Below, one piece after another: positions 1 to 8,130 of a stretch of 64,000 bases of DNA; position 1 is the first letter of the stretch, and each line of letters begins with the position of its first letter. The stretch is taken from positions 1 through 64,000 of the forward strand of contig NZ_JAKRNI010000003.1 in the NCBI RefSeq assembly GCF_022346945.1, read 5' to 3'. Origin of the DNA: Microbacterium sp. ACRRU (GTDB lineage Bacteria; Actinomycetota; Actinomycetes; Actinomycetales; Microbacteriaceae). Position numbers and translations under genes: made by a program. The notes beneath the pieces are model-generated. The model saw nothing but the letters and a program-made list of their open reading frames with translations. It made no database searches and was not told the DNA's origin.

Positions 1-30
1 GGACGGGACGGGGGCGGGGGCGGTGCTAGC

Positions 31-447
31 GTGCGGAGGGTGATGTTGGATGCCGACGCCCCGCGCCTCATTCGCGTCTCGGCCGCGGTGATCACCGACA
101 CCGAAGGGCGCCTGCTGCTCGTCCGCAAGGCCGGCACCACCGCGTTCATGCAACCCGGCGGCAAGCCCGAGCCCGGCGAGACGCCCGCGGAGACCCTCGC
201 GCGGGAGCTCGCCGAAGAGGTCGGGCTGCGGGTCGAACCCGGCACGCTCGAGCCGCTCGGCTCCTTCACCGCCACGGCCGCGAACGAGCCCGGCTTCGCC
301 GTGGTCGCCGACGTGTTCCGCGTCGACATCGGCGACCAACGACCGACCCCGGATGCCGAGATCGCGGAACTCCGCTGGGTCACCGCGGCGACGGCATCCG
401 ATATCGAGGTCGCCCCGCTCGCGCGCGAGTACTTTCTTCCCGCCTGA
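31..447 (+). CDS. Nudix hydrolase
   Basis: Predicted cytosolic Nudix hydrolase, cleaving a nucleoside diphosphate linked to another group; the substrate cannot be predicted. The Nudix box spans about residues 43-66: a GG pair, the GE of PGET, and the core RELAEEVG with the metal-binding glutamates. At 138 aa it is a single-domain family member. The start is uncertain. GTG at 31 gives the longest frame; ATG at 43 or TTG at 46 are alternatives, and GGAGGG at 35-40 would suit TTG 46 best by spacing. It is convergent with the TetR gene, whose stop codon lies right after this one. Confidence 0.85.
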   Translation: MRRVMLDADAPRLIRVSAAVITDTEGRLLLVRKAGTTAFMQPGGKPEPGETPAETLARELAEEVGLRVEPGTLEPLGSFTATAANEPGFAVVADVFRVDIGDQRPTPDAEIAELRWVTAATASDIEVAPLAREYFLPA

Positions 448-1035
448 TCAGGCGTCCGCGCCGGCCAGCGCGCGCAGCGCCATGCCCGCGAGGATGTCCG
501 GCGCGTTCGCAGCGACCGCGCTGTGCGGCGTGGAGTTGAGCAACCCGAACGTCGCGAGCAGTCGCGTCTGCCGCTCGTCGGCGTCGAGTTCCGGACGCCG
601 CCGCTCGAGCACGGCATCCCACTCCTGCACGTACGCGCGTTGCAGGCGTCGGACCTCGTGGTTCACATCGGTCGCGAGGTGCGCGAGCTCGCGGTCCTGC
701 AACCGGATGATGTCGGGATCCGCCGTGGCGAAATCGAGATGGAACCGCACGAGCCGGGCGAGCGCCTCGTCGGGCGAGATGCGCTCCGCGAGGATCTCGC
801 GGCAGCCCTCGAGCAGCCGCTCGCTCGCGTCGGTCAGCAGCTCGGCCAGCAGTGCGTCCTTGCTCGGGAAGTGCTTGTAGAGCGCCGGACCGCTCATGCC
901 CACGGCCTCACCGAGGTCGACGGTGGACACCGCCGCGAAACCGCGTTCGGCGAAGAGCCGCGCGGCCGCCGTCATCAGCGACGCCCGGCGGTTCGCCTTC
1001 TGCGTCGCGCGCCACGTCGCCGTCACGACACTCAT
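448..1035 (-). CDS. TetR/AcrR-family repressor of the carboxylase operon
   Basis: A 195-aa TetR-type regulator. The N-terminal helix-turn-helix (about residues 18-62) contains the typical [13 protein letters not shown] recognition-helix and post-HTH segment. The C-terminal ligand domain resembles regulators that sit beside acyl-CoA carboxylase and dehydrogenase genes. Its ATG overlaps the TGA of the biotin-carboxylase gene by four bases, so it is the last gene of that operon and is probably autoregulated. The inferred ligand is an acyl-CoA of the branched-chain pathway, and the inferred operators are the two palindromes at 4586-4628. Confidence 0.88.
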   Translation of the reverse strand: MSVVTATWRATQKANRRASLMTAAARLFAERGFAAVSTVDLGEAVGMSGPALYKHFPSKDALLAELLTDASERLLEGCREILAERISPDEALARLVRFHLDFATADPDIIRLQDRELAHLATDVNHEVRRLQRAYVQEWDAVLERRRPELDADERQTRLLATFGLLNSTPHSAVAANAPDILAGMALRALAGADA

Positions 1036-3017
1036 CGTAGATTCGACGGGTCGTCCCCATCGGCACCGACCACGGCGAGCGTCTGGCCGCGCGAGACCAC
1101 ATCGCCGACGCGCGCGTGCAGCGCCACGCGACCCGCGACGGTCGAGCGGACCACGTGCTCCATCTTCATGGCCTCGACCACCATGACGGCATCGCCGATC
1201 GCGACGCGATCGCCGTCGGCGACGCTCACCAGCACGACGCTCCCGGGCATCGGCGACAGCACCCGCGGGTCGGCGTCGACGGCGACGTCCGCCGCGTGCC
1301 GGGCACGCGCGATCTCGACGCGCCGCGTGGTCCCCTCGTGCGCGAGCCAGACCCCGTCCGCATCGACGTCCGCGACGACCGATCGCACGTCCCCGCCGAT
1401 GTCGATCGACGCGCGGCCGTCGGCGCCCCCACGCACGCGGGCGGGCCGCTGCCCGTCGCGGACCACCGGATGCCGCGGCGAACCGCCGAGCTCGACGACG
1501 CGTTCCTCCCCCGCCACGCGCAGGCGGAACCGGCGCGGCGCGGCCGGGCCCAGCCGCCAGCCGTCACCTCGCTGCCACGGTCCGCGCGCGCCCGGGTGAG
1601 CGCCGTCGAGCAGCAGCGCCGCCTCGAGGAACGTCCGCTCGTCGACGGCCGCGGGCGCGAGAGCCGCGGCCTCGCGCGCGATGAGACCGGTGTCCATCGT
1701 GCCGGCCACCACGTCCGGCACCTCCAGCAGCGTCCGCAAGAACTCCACGTTCGTCGGGAAGCCGAACACCGCCGTGTCGCCGAGCGCCGCGACGAGCCGC
1801 TTCCGCGCGGAGTCGCGGTCGGGCCCCCACGCGATGATTTTCGCGAGCATCGGGTCGTAGTCGACCGAGACGTCGAGACCGTCCTCGATCGCCGTGTCGA
1901 CGCGGACCCCCTCCCCGCCGGGGTGCCGGACGCGCGTCACCCGCCCTCCCGTGGGGAGGAAACCGGATGCCGGGTCCTCGGCGTACACGCGCGCCTCGAA
2001 CGCGTGACCGGTCAGGGTCACGGCATCCTGCGTCAGGCCCAGGGGCTCGCCCGCGGCGATCCTCAGCTGTTGCTCGACCAGATCGAGCCCTGTGATCTGC
2101 TCGGTGACGGGATGCTCGACCTGCAGCCGCGTGTTCATCTCCATGAAGAAGAAGGCGTCGGGGGCGTCCGCCGAGACGATGAACTCTACCGTTCCGGCGC
2201 CGCGATACCCCACGCTGCGCGCCGTCTCACACGCGGCCTCGCCGATCCGCGCCCGGGTCGCCTCATCGAGCAGCGGCGACGGTGCCTCTTCGATGACCTT
2301 CTGGTGACGGCGCTGCAGCGAGCACTCCCGCTCGCCCAGGTGCACGACGGAGCCGTGGGCGTCGGCGAGCACCTGCACCTCGATGTGCCGCGGCCGAGGG
2401 AGGTACCGCTCGAGGAACAGCGTGTCGTCGCCGAAGCTCGCGGCGGCCTCGCGACGTGCGGCGGCGACCGCCGCACCGAGGTCGGCAGCCCGTTCGACGA
2501 CATGCATGCCTTTGCCGCCGCCTCCGGCCGACGGCTTGATCAGGAGCGGATAGCCGACGCCGTCGGCGGCGGCGATCAGTTCGTCGTCCCTCATGCCCGC
2601 GCGAGCCACGCCCGGAACCGTGGGCACCGCTCGACGTTCGACGGCGTGCTTGGCGGTGATCTTGTCGCCCATGACCGCGATGGCATCCGCGGTCGGGCCG
2701 ATGAACACGATGCCGGCGTCCTCGCACGCGCGAGCGAACCCGGCGTTCTCCGCGAGGAATCCGTACCCCGGGTGGATGGCCTCGGCTCCCGTCGCGCGGG
2801 CCGCACGCAGAACGGCATCCGTGTCGAGATAGCTCTGCGCGGCGGGGGCGGGGCCGAGACGCACCGCGACATCCGCGAGGTGCACGTGCCGCGCGTCGGC
2901 GTCGGCGTCGCTGTACACCGCGACCGAGCGGATGCCGAGACGGCGGAGCGTGCGGATGACACGGCACGCGATCTCGCCCCGGTTGGCGATGAGGACGGTG
3001 TCGAACACGGCGATCAC
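1032..3017 (-). CDS. accA1: acyl-CoA (methylcrotonyl-CoA type) carboxylase alpha subunit, biotin carboxylase plus BCCP
   Basis: A 661-aa protein that carboxylates its own biotin with ATP and bicarbonate and hands the carboxyl group to the beta subunit. Order: biotin carboxylase N domain (1-~110, starting [15 protein letters not shown]), ATP-grasp with the glycine-rich loop [12 protein letters not shown], carboxylase C domain, linker, and C-terminal biotinyl carrier domain with AMKM (lysine near residue 618). GTG 3017 overlaps the upstream stop as GTGA, giving translational coupling; GTG 3008 (FDTVL...) is the alternative start. The substrate is inferred from the beta subunit, which looks like the methylcrotonyl-CoA enzyme. 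Confidence 0.93.
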   Translation of the reverse strand: MIAVFDTVLIANRGEIACRVIRTLRRLGIRSVAVYSDADADARHVHLADVAVRLGPAPAAQSYLDTDAVLRAARATGAEAIHPGYGFLAENAGFARACEDAGIVFIGPTADAIAVMGDKITAKHAVERRAVPTVPGVARAGMRDDELIAAADGVGYPLLIKPSAGGGGKGMHVVERAADLGAAVAAARREAAASFGDDTLFLERYLPRPRHIEVQVLADAHGSVVHLGERECSLQRRHQKVIEEAPSPLLDEATRARIGEAACETARSVGYRGAGTVEFIVSADAPDAFFFMEMNTRLQVEHPVTEQITGLDLVEQQLRIAAGEPLGLTQDAVTLTGHAFEARVYAEDPASGFLPTGGRVTRVRHPGGEGVRVDTAIEDGLDVSVDYDPMLAKIIAWGPDRDSARKRLVAALGDTAVFGFPTNVEFLRTLLEVPDVVAGTMDTGLIAREAAALAPAAVDERTFLEAALLLDGAHPGARGPWQRGDGWRLGPAAPRRFRLRVAGEERVVELGGSPRHPVVRDGQRPARVRGGADGRASIDIGGDVRSVVADVDADGVWLAHEGTTRRVEIARARHAADVAVDADPRVLSPMPGSVVLVSVADGDRVAIGDAVMVVEAMKMEHVVRSTVAGRVALHARVGDVVSRGQTLAVVGADGDDPSNLR

Positions 3018-4570
3018 ATCCGGAAGACGCCGTAACCCGGCGCGTCGAGGGGGGTGCGGGAGACGACGTCCAACGCGAGGGCGAGCACGTCGCGGGTCTG
3101 GGCCGGCTCGATGATGCCGTCGTCCCACAGCCGCGCGGTGGAGTAGTACGGACTCCCCTGCTCCTCGTACTGCGCACGGATCGGCGCCTCGAAGGCGGCC
3201 TGGTCCTCCGCCGACCACTCGCCGCCGGCGGCCTCGATCTGGTCGCGCCGAACCGTGGAGAGCACGGATGCCGCTTGCGGTCCGCCCATGACCGAGACCC
3301 GGGCGCCCGGCCACAACCACAGGAATCGCGGGGAGTACGCCCTCCCGCACATCGAGTAGGTTCCGGCGCCGAACGACCCGCCCACGACGACCGTGAGCTT
3401 GGGCACCGAGGCGCACGCGACGGCGTTGACCATCTTCGCCCCGTGCTTCGCGATGCCGCCCGCCTCGTACTCGCGCCCCACCATGAACCCGGTGATGTTC
3501 TGCAGGAACACCAGGGGGATGCCGCGCTGGTCGCACAACTCGATGAAGTGGGCGCCCTTGAGCGCGGACTCCGCGAAGAGCACGCCGTTGTTCGCGACGA
3601 TGCCGACGCGGTGTCCCTCGATGCGCGCGAATGCGGTCACGAGCGTTTCGCCGTACTCGCGCTTGAACTCGTGGATGCTGCCGGCGTCGACGATGCGGAC
3701 GAGGATCTCACGGGCGTCATAGGGGGTGGTCAGCTCTACCGGGACGACGTCCTCGAGCTCGGTCGTCGGGAGTTCCGGCGCGACGGCGGGCTGCGGCTCT
3801 GCGCGGAGCGGGGGCGTCGGGGCCAGGGTCGCGACGATGTTGCGGACGATCTCGAGCGCGTGCGCATCGTTCTCGGCGAGGTGGTCGGTGACCCCCGAGA
3901 CACGCGTGTGAACGGCGCCCCCGCCGAGGTCTTCGGCACTCACGACCTCTCCGATCGCGGCCTTCACCAGCGGGGGTCCGCCGAGGAAGATCGTGCCCTG
4001 GTTCCGGACGATCACCGTCTCATCGCTCATCGCCGGGACATACGCGCCGCCCGCGGTCGACGAACCGAGCACGGCGGCGATCTGCGGGATGCCGTCGCGC
4101 GACATCCGTGCCTGGTTGTAGAAGATGCGGCCGAAGTGCTCGCGGTCCGGGAAGACCTCGTCCTGCATCGGCAGGAACGCGCCGCCCGAGTCGACGAGGG
4201 AGATGCAGGGCAGACGGTTCTCGGCCGCGATCTCCTGCGCCCGGAGGTGCTTCTTCACGGTCATCGGGTAGTAGGTGCCGCCCTTGACGGTGGCGTCGTT
4301 GGCGACGACCATCACGTGACGATCGTGGACGAGGCCGATGCCCGCGACGACGCCCGCGGCCGCGCAGTCACCGCCGTACATCCCGTACGCCGCGAGCGGC
4401 CCGACCTCGAGGAACGGGCTCCCCCGGTCGAGCAGCGCGTCGATGCGATCGCGAGCGAGCATCTTGCCCCGGGCCACGTGGCGTTCGCGCGCCTTCTCCG
4501 GCCCGCCCGCCGCCACCCTCGCCCGCCGCTCGCGCAGGTCGTCGACGAGAGCGCGATACGCGTGTGCCAT
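3014..4570 (-). CDS. accD1: methylcrotonyl-CoA carboxylase-type carboxyltransferase beta subunit
   Basis: A 518-aa carboxyltransferase with tandem crotonase-fold halves. The segments [27 protein letters not shown] and [14 protein letters not shown] closely follow the methylcrotonyl-CoA carboxylase beta family, so the expected reaction is 3-methylcrotonyl-CoA to 3-methylglutaconyl-CoA in leucine breakdown. The ATG at 4570 is chosen because GGGAG lies five bases upstream; a longer open frame runs through the operators and is not credible. It is the first gene of the operon beta subunit - alpha subunit - tetR, with four-base overlaps at both junctions. Confidence 0.93.
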   Translation of the reverse strand: MAHAYRALVDDLRERRARVAAGGPEKARERHVARGKMLARDRIDALLDRGSPFLEVGPLAAYGMYGGDCAAAGVVAGIGLVHDRHVMVVANDATVKGGTYYPMTVKKHLRAQEIAAENRLPCISLVDSGGAFLPMQDEVFPDREHFGRIFYNQARMSRDGIPQIAAVLGSSTAGGAYVPAMSDETVIVRNQGTIFLGGPPLVKAAIGEVVSAEDLGGGAVHTRVSGVTDHLAENDAHALEIVRNIVATLAPTPPLRAEPQPAVAPELPTTELEDVVPVELTTPYDAREILVRIVDAGSIHEFKREYGETLVTAFARIEGHRVGIVANNGVLFAESALKGAHFIELCDQRGIPLVFLQNITGFMVGREYEAGGIAKHGAKMVNAVACASVPKLTVVVGGSFGAGTYSMCGRAYSPRFLWLWPGARVSVMGGPQAASVLSTVRRDQIEAAGGEWSAEDQAAFEAPIRAQYEEQGSPYYSTARLWDDGIIEPAQTRDVLALALDVVSRTPLDAPGYGVFRM

Positions 4571-4585
4571 GACAACTCCCCATCG

Positions 4586-4628
4586 GGTTATCGAACGGTA
4601 ACCCAATGCAGGTTACTGATCGATAACC
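4586..4628. promoter_or_regulatory. Tandem palindromic operators, probably for the TetR repressor
   Basis: Two 18-bp palindromes of the form GGTTA-N8-TAACC, at 4586-4603 and 4611-4628, separated by 7 bp (25 bp centre to centre). The second matches the inverse of the first at 15 of 18 positions. They lie 16-58 bp upstream of the carboxyltransferase ATG, where a promoter is expected. Assignment to the TetR protein encoded in the same operon is inferred from position and symmetry. Confidence 0.7.
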
Positions 4629-4704
4629 GAGCTGTCGAGGCCCCGTGCGGTTCCGGCGCCGGGGTGTGGCGGGCGGCGGGGCGGCGGGGCGGCGGGCCGC
4701 GGTG

Positions 4705-5181
4705 TCAGTCGACTTTCGCGACAGTTCCGCCGGTCAGACGCACCAGGTCGTCGAAAGTGAGCGGGAACACCGTGTGCGGCGTACCGCCGGCCGCCCAGAT
4801 CCGCGGGAAAGCCGCGAGATCCTCGTCGACGATCGTCGCCAGCGGCGACGGGTGCCCGCTCGGCGCGACACCCCCGATGGGCTGCCCCGTCGCCGCGAGC
4901 ACCTGCTCAGGGGTTGCTCGGCGGATGCCACCGCGCCCCAGCCGTGCGGCGAGCGCCGCCGTGTCGACGCGGTGCGCGCCGCTGGTCATAACCAAGAGGG
5001 GCTCGTCGTCGCTCCAGAACACGAGGCTGTTGGCAATGGCACCGACCTCGACTCCGAGCGCTGCCGCGGCCAGCGCGGCCGTGTGGGCCGCGTCGGGGAG
5101 CACGACGATCTCACCCTCGATGCCCGCGCTTCTCAGGGCGGCCGCGACCGCGCGACTGCGGGTAGGAAGGGACTCGCTCAT
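4705..5181 (-). CDS. YbaK/EbsC-family aminoacyl-tRNA deacylase
   Basis: A 158-aa stand-alone editing-domain protein (YbaK / prolyl-tRNA-synthetase-associated family) expected to hydrolyse mischarged aminoacyl-tRNA. Seen: the SLVFWSDDEPLLVMTSGAHRVD core, with the family's early strand-and-basic pattern, and the C-terminal GGVAPSGH segment (GG-S-G-H type) typical of the family's substrate loop. Length is normal. It appears leaderless, with TAGGCT six bases before the ATG. It sits between the carboxylase operon and the divergent leucine dehydrogenase. Confidence 0.87.
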   Translation of the reverse strand: MSESLPTRSRAVAAALRSAGIEGEIVVLPDAAHTAALAAAALGVEVGAIANSLVFWSDDEPLLVMTSGAHRVDTAALAARLGRGGIRRATPEQVLAATGQPIGGVAPSGHPSPLATIVDEDLAAFPRIWAAGGTPHTVFPLTFDDLVRLTGGTVAKVD

Positions 5182-5187
5182 GCCGTC

Positions 5188-5193
5188 AGCCTA
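5188..5193 (-). promoter_or_regulatory. -10 element of a leaderless promoter (YbaK-type gene)
   Basis: TAGGCT on the minus strand, six bases before the ATG at 5181, the spacing expected when transcription begins at the start codon. No Shine-Dalgarno sequence is visible. Confidence 0.55.
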
Positions 5194-5231
5194 GAGTGCT
5201 CGCCCCCACCGCCTCGGCGGGTCACAATGGG

Positions 5232-5261
5232 GGTGGATGCCACAACGCAGCGGCATCCACC
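5232..5261 (+). other. Hairpin in the leucine dehydrogenase leader
   Basis: GGTGGATGCC and its exact inverse GGCATCCACC flank a 10-base loop, 40 bp before the dehydrogenase start. The arm contains the locally abundant GGATGCC word. It could be a leader structure or a regulator site; no function is assigned. Confidence 0.4.
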
Positions 5262-5300
5262 GCAGCGCCGCCCACAAGGCGGCCGACGATAAGGATCGCG

Positions 5301-6374
5301 ATGACCAACGCCCTTGCCCTGCCCGATTTCTCTCACGAGCGCGTGGAGGTGGTGACCGGGCGTCGGAGCGGCCTGTTCATCGCCGTCGCCCTGCACTCGT
5401 CCGTGCTCGGTTCCGCGCTCGGCGGTGCCCGCCTGTGGACCTACCCGCACTGGAGCGACGCGCTCGCAGACGCCCTGCGCCTGTCGGCGGCGATGACGCT
5501 GAAGAACGCGGCGGCCGGTCTGGACGCGGGCGGCGGCAAGTCGGTCATCGGCCTTCCCGAGGGTGCCGTTCTCGACGACGATCGTCGCCGCGCGGCCTTC
5601 CTGGACCTCGGCGACGCCGTCGAGAGCCTGGGTGGCCTGTACCGCACCGCAGAAGACGTGGGGTCCACCACCGAGGACATGCTCGTCGTGAGCGAACGCA
5701 CCGCGCACGTCGTCGGTCTCCCCGACACCGTCGGTGGCTCGGGAGAGCCCGCCGGGCCCACCAGCCTCGGCGTGTATGCATCGCTGGTGGCGACGCTCGA
5801 GCGGGCGGCAGGTTCCGGCGACATCACGGGGCGTCGCATCACGGTGGCCGGTCTCGGTCAGGTGGGTGGCCGCCTGGCCGAGCGCTTGGCGAGCGAGGGG
5901 GCGATCCTGACGGTGACCGACGTCAATCCCGCCAAGCGTTCGCTGGCCGCGCGTCTGGGCGCGGCGTGGGTCGAACCGAGCGAGGCGCACCTCGTTCCCG
6001 CGGACGTCTTCGTTCCCGCCGGAATCGGGGGTGTCCTCACCGATGAGGTCATCGATGCGCTCGACGCGCGTGCGGTCTGCGGACCGGCGAACAACCCGCT
6101 CTCCGACCGCTCGGGCGCCGATCGCTTGGCGGCACGCGGCGTGCTGTACGCCCCGGACTTCGTCGTGAACGCCGGCGGCGTGATCTACCTGGACATGGAG
6201 GCGAAACAGCGGGGCTCGCGCGACAGCATCATGGAGCGCGTCGCCGGGATCGGCGACACGCTGCGCCGCGTGTTCGATGAGGCCGCCGCGCGCGGGGTGA
6301 CCCCGCTCGCCGCCGCCGAGGGCATCGCGGCAGAGCGGCTGCGGATCGGCGCCGATTCGGCCGCCCTGGTCTGA
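5301..6374 (+). CDS. Leucine dehydrogenase (Glu/Leu/Phe/Val dehydrogenase family)
   Basis: A 357-aa NAD-dependent amino-acid dehydrogenase that oxidatively deaminates leucine or other branched-chain amino acids to the 2-oxoacid. Catalytic lysines are visible at residues 68 (MTLKNA) and 80 (GGGKSV), the spacing known for leucine dehydrogenases. The Rossmann glycine motif VAGLGQVGG is near residue 180. ATG 5301 has AAGGA six bases upstream. It lies close to, but divergent from, the methylcrotonyl-CoA carboxylase operon, which acts later in leucine breakdown. Valine dehydrogenase is an alternative substrate call. Confidence 0.9.
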   Translation: MTNALALPDFSHERVEVVTGRRSGLFIAVALHSSVLGSALGGARLWTYPHWSDALADALRLSAAMTLKNAAAGLDAGGGKSVIGLPEGAVLDDDRRRAAFLDLGDAVESLGGLYRTAEDVGSTTEDMLVVSERTAHVVGLPDTVGGSGEPAGPTSLGVYASLVATLERAAGSGDITGRRITVAGLGQVGGRLAERLASEGAILTVTDVNPAKRSLAARLGAAWVEPSEAHLVPADVFVPAGIGGVLTDEVIDALDARAVCGPANNPLSDRSGADRLAARGVLYAPDFVVNAGGVIYLDMEAKQRGSRDSIMERVAGIGDTLRRVFDEAAARGVTPLAAAEGIAAERLRIGADSAALV

Positions 6375-6383
6375 GGACGCACG

Positions 6384-6417
6384 AGCCCCGGATGCCATGG
6401 CATCCGGGGCTCTTTTC
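6384..6417 (+). terminator. Rho-independent terminator
   Basis: A 14-bp perfect stem (GAGCCCCGGATGCC with its inverse) with a two-base spacer, followed by TTTT at 6414-6417. It ends the dehydrogenase transcript and separates it from the convergent lsr2 gene. Confidence 0.85.
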
Positions 6418-6421
6418 TCCC

Positions 6422-6760
6422 TCAGTGGGCGGCGTCGTAAGCCTCGAGGACCGTCGCGGAGATGCGGCCCCGAGAGTTCACCGCGTGCCCGTTCGCCTCG
6501 GCCCACGCCCGCACGTCGGCGAGGTCGCGCGACGCCGCGGATCGCGTTCTGCTCGACCGACGCGAGCTCGCCGGGACGGAGCCCAGCGGACGTCCCGCCG
6601 ACACGTAGGGTTCGAACGCCTCTCGGAATTTGGTCGCGTTGTCAGCAGAAAGGTCGATTTCGTACGCGCGCCCCTCGACCGAGAAATGCAATGTGGTTCC
6701 GTCGTCGATGACAGTCCCGTCGAGGTCGTCGATGAGCTGCGTGATCTGCTTTTTCGCCAT
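6422..6760 (-). CDS. lsr2: Lsr2-family nucleoid-associated silencer (copy 1)
   Basis: A 112-aa Lsr2 protein, a DNA-bridging xenogeneic silencer that prefers AT-rich DNA. The N-terminal dimerisation half starts MAKKQITQLIDDLDGT. The C-terminal DNA-binding half has the AT-hook-like SRGRIS next to WAEANGH and ends VLEAYDAAH. Length is normal. The -10 TACAAT sits six bases before the ATG, so it is probably leaderless. It lies downstream of budA and of a second lsr2 copy, on the same strand. Confidence 0.93.
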   Translation of the reverse strand: MAKKQITQLIDDLDGTVIDDGTTLHFSVEGRAYEIDLSADNATKFREAFEPYVSAGRPLGSVPASSRRSSRTRSAASRDLADVRAWAEANGHAVNSRGRISATVLEAYDAAH

Positions 6761-6766
6761 AGCGCC

Positions 6767-6772
6767 ATTGTA
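6767..6772 (-). promoter_or_regulatory. -10 element of lsr2 copy 1 (leaderless)
   Basis: TACAAT on the minus strand, six bases from the ATG at 6760. It is close to consensus and in a relatively AT-rich stretch. Confidence 0.6.
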
Positions 6773-6843
6773 CGACTACACCTTCTAGGAATTCCTTGAG
6801 AAGGCAGCGACTTCACCCCGCCGATAACCCTGCCTGGAGCGGG

Positions 6844-7608
6844 TCAATCATTACCGGAGGCGGGACGTGCACCCCCTTCGATCGCGACGATGCGGTGATC
6901 ATCGCCGTGGGTGAGTTCGGTGGAGAGGAAATGCTCATCCACGGGAAGTCGAAGAGAGAACTGCGCGAAAGCCGACATTCGGAGAACGGCCTCATCGATC
7001 TCGATGTCGAGAACATGCCCGCCGATGAGGCGATCCTCGCTCAAGAAGTGCAGGTGCAGCCCCGCAACCGAAATGCCCTGATAGATGTGCGGCATCCAAA
7101 ATCCCACGACCACGCCGGCTCGCTGCACCGTTTCGGTCTCGATCTGCTCGGCCGCGACCTCCGCCAGAGGACGCGACGGGGGATCCTGCCGCGCGGTGAC
7201 GCGCGTACGCACGCGAGCCATCACACCATCGAGTCGAATCGCGTGGAACAGATTGCGGCTGACGAGGCGCTCCTCCACCGTCCTCGTGACGCCTGCGAAG
7301 TCCACCCTTCGCACCGGCGTCGGGTTGCTGTCACCGGGAAAGCAGAGGTCGACGAAAGGGAGAGTCTCCGTCGGTCGCATACGACGCGGAGCCTGATCCG
7401 CCGTGCACTCGAACGCCTCGCCGTCCACGAGGATCACCTCGCCGCCGAGGCCCTCGCAGCAACCGATCCCGAGGTCTCCCCATTCGGGGAGATCGGCGAC
7501 GGGGACGCCCGAAGAGTAGACGCCGTTCATCAGTGCATCGAGAACGGCGAACTGCGTCACCGCACCGGGATGCACCGCTCCCGCGGTGCGCGCGGAGAAC
7601 GCGGCCAC
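6844..7608 (-). CDS. budA: Alpha-acetolactate decarboxylase
   Basis: Converts acetolactate to acetoin. Family landmarks: VLDALMNGVYSSGV, GDLGIGCCEGLGGEVILVDG, NLFHAIRLDG, VGFWMPHIYQGISVAGLHLHFL and GGHVLDIEID. The last two carry the three zinc-binding histidines (HLH and GGH). The frame opens further upstream, into the second lsr2 gene; GTG 7608 is chosen to avoid most of that overlap, giving 254 aa, near the family norm, though no strong ribosome site decides it. Flanked on both sides by lsr2 paralogues on the same strand. No acetolactate synthase or acetoin reductase lies nearby. Confidence 0.85.
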   Translation of the reverse strand: MAAFSARTAGAVHPGAVTQFAVLDALMNGVYSSGVPVADLPEWGDLGIGCCEGLGGEVILVDGEAFECTADQAPRRMRPTETLPFVDLCFPGDSNPTPVRRVDFAGVTRTVEERLVSRNLFHAIRLDGVMARVRTRVTARQDPPSRPLAEVAAEQIETETVQRAGVVVGFWMPHIYQGISVAGLHLHFLSEDRLIGGHVLDIEIDEAVLRMSAFAQFSLRLPVDEHFLSTELTHGDDHRIVAIEGGARPASGND

Positions 7609-7612
7609 GTCG

Positions 7613-7960
7613 TCAAGAGAGCGCGGCGCCGTACGCCTCGAGCACAGAGGCCGGCACACGACCGCGGTCGCTCACGGTGTGCCCATTCGCGCGGGCCCAT
7701 TCGCGCACGGCCGAGAGGTCGAGATCGCTGGACCGGCGAGCCGGGCGGGCGCGCCCGGAGCCGGAACCTGTGCGACCGACGGGACGGGCCGCGTCGACAA
7801 AGGGAGCGACTGCCGCATAGAACTTGTCGGCATTCCGGTCGGACAGATCGATTTCGTAGGAACGACCCTCGATCGAGAAAGTGATCTGCTTCCCGTCGCC
7901 TTCTTCGAGGACGGTTCCGTCGAGATCGTCAACAAGATGTGTGATGTGTTTCGTGGCCAT
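7613..7960 (-). CDS. Lsr2-family nucleoid-associated silencer (copy 2)
   Basis: A 115-aa paralogue of the lsr2 gene at 6422-6760. It has the same N-terminal half ([24 protein letters not shown]), a Ser/Arg/Gly-rich linker, and the C-terminal domain [16 protein letters not shown] with the RGR minor-groove motif. The stop lies at, or slightly inside, the start region of budA, so the two are likely co-transcribed. A weak -10 TAGGGT is nine bases before the ATG. Confidence 0.9.
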   Translation of the reverse strand: MATKHITHLVDDLDGTVLEEGDGKQITFSIEGRSYEIDLSDRNADKFYAAVAPFVDAARPVGRTGSGSGRARPARRSSDLDLSAVREWARANGHTVSDRGRVPASVLEAYGAALS

Positions 7961-8130
7961 GGTGAATGAACCCTACACCTTGCATCCCTTTCAACCCGGA
8001 TGCCATACGATTCGCCCCTCGACTTCGTCCGGGTTCGTCCAGCGACTCGGATGTCGTGCCTCGACGACGAAGGCACTATCGTGCCGGGGTGGCGTTCGCT
8101 CCTGGAACGCCCCGACGGAGGAAGTGTCGA

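Noticed and set aside
1116..3035. A 639-codon plus-strand frame opposite the biotin carboxylase gene
   Set aside because: The minus strand encodes an unmistakable biotin carboxylase with AMKM; the antisense frame has no domain features.
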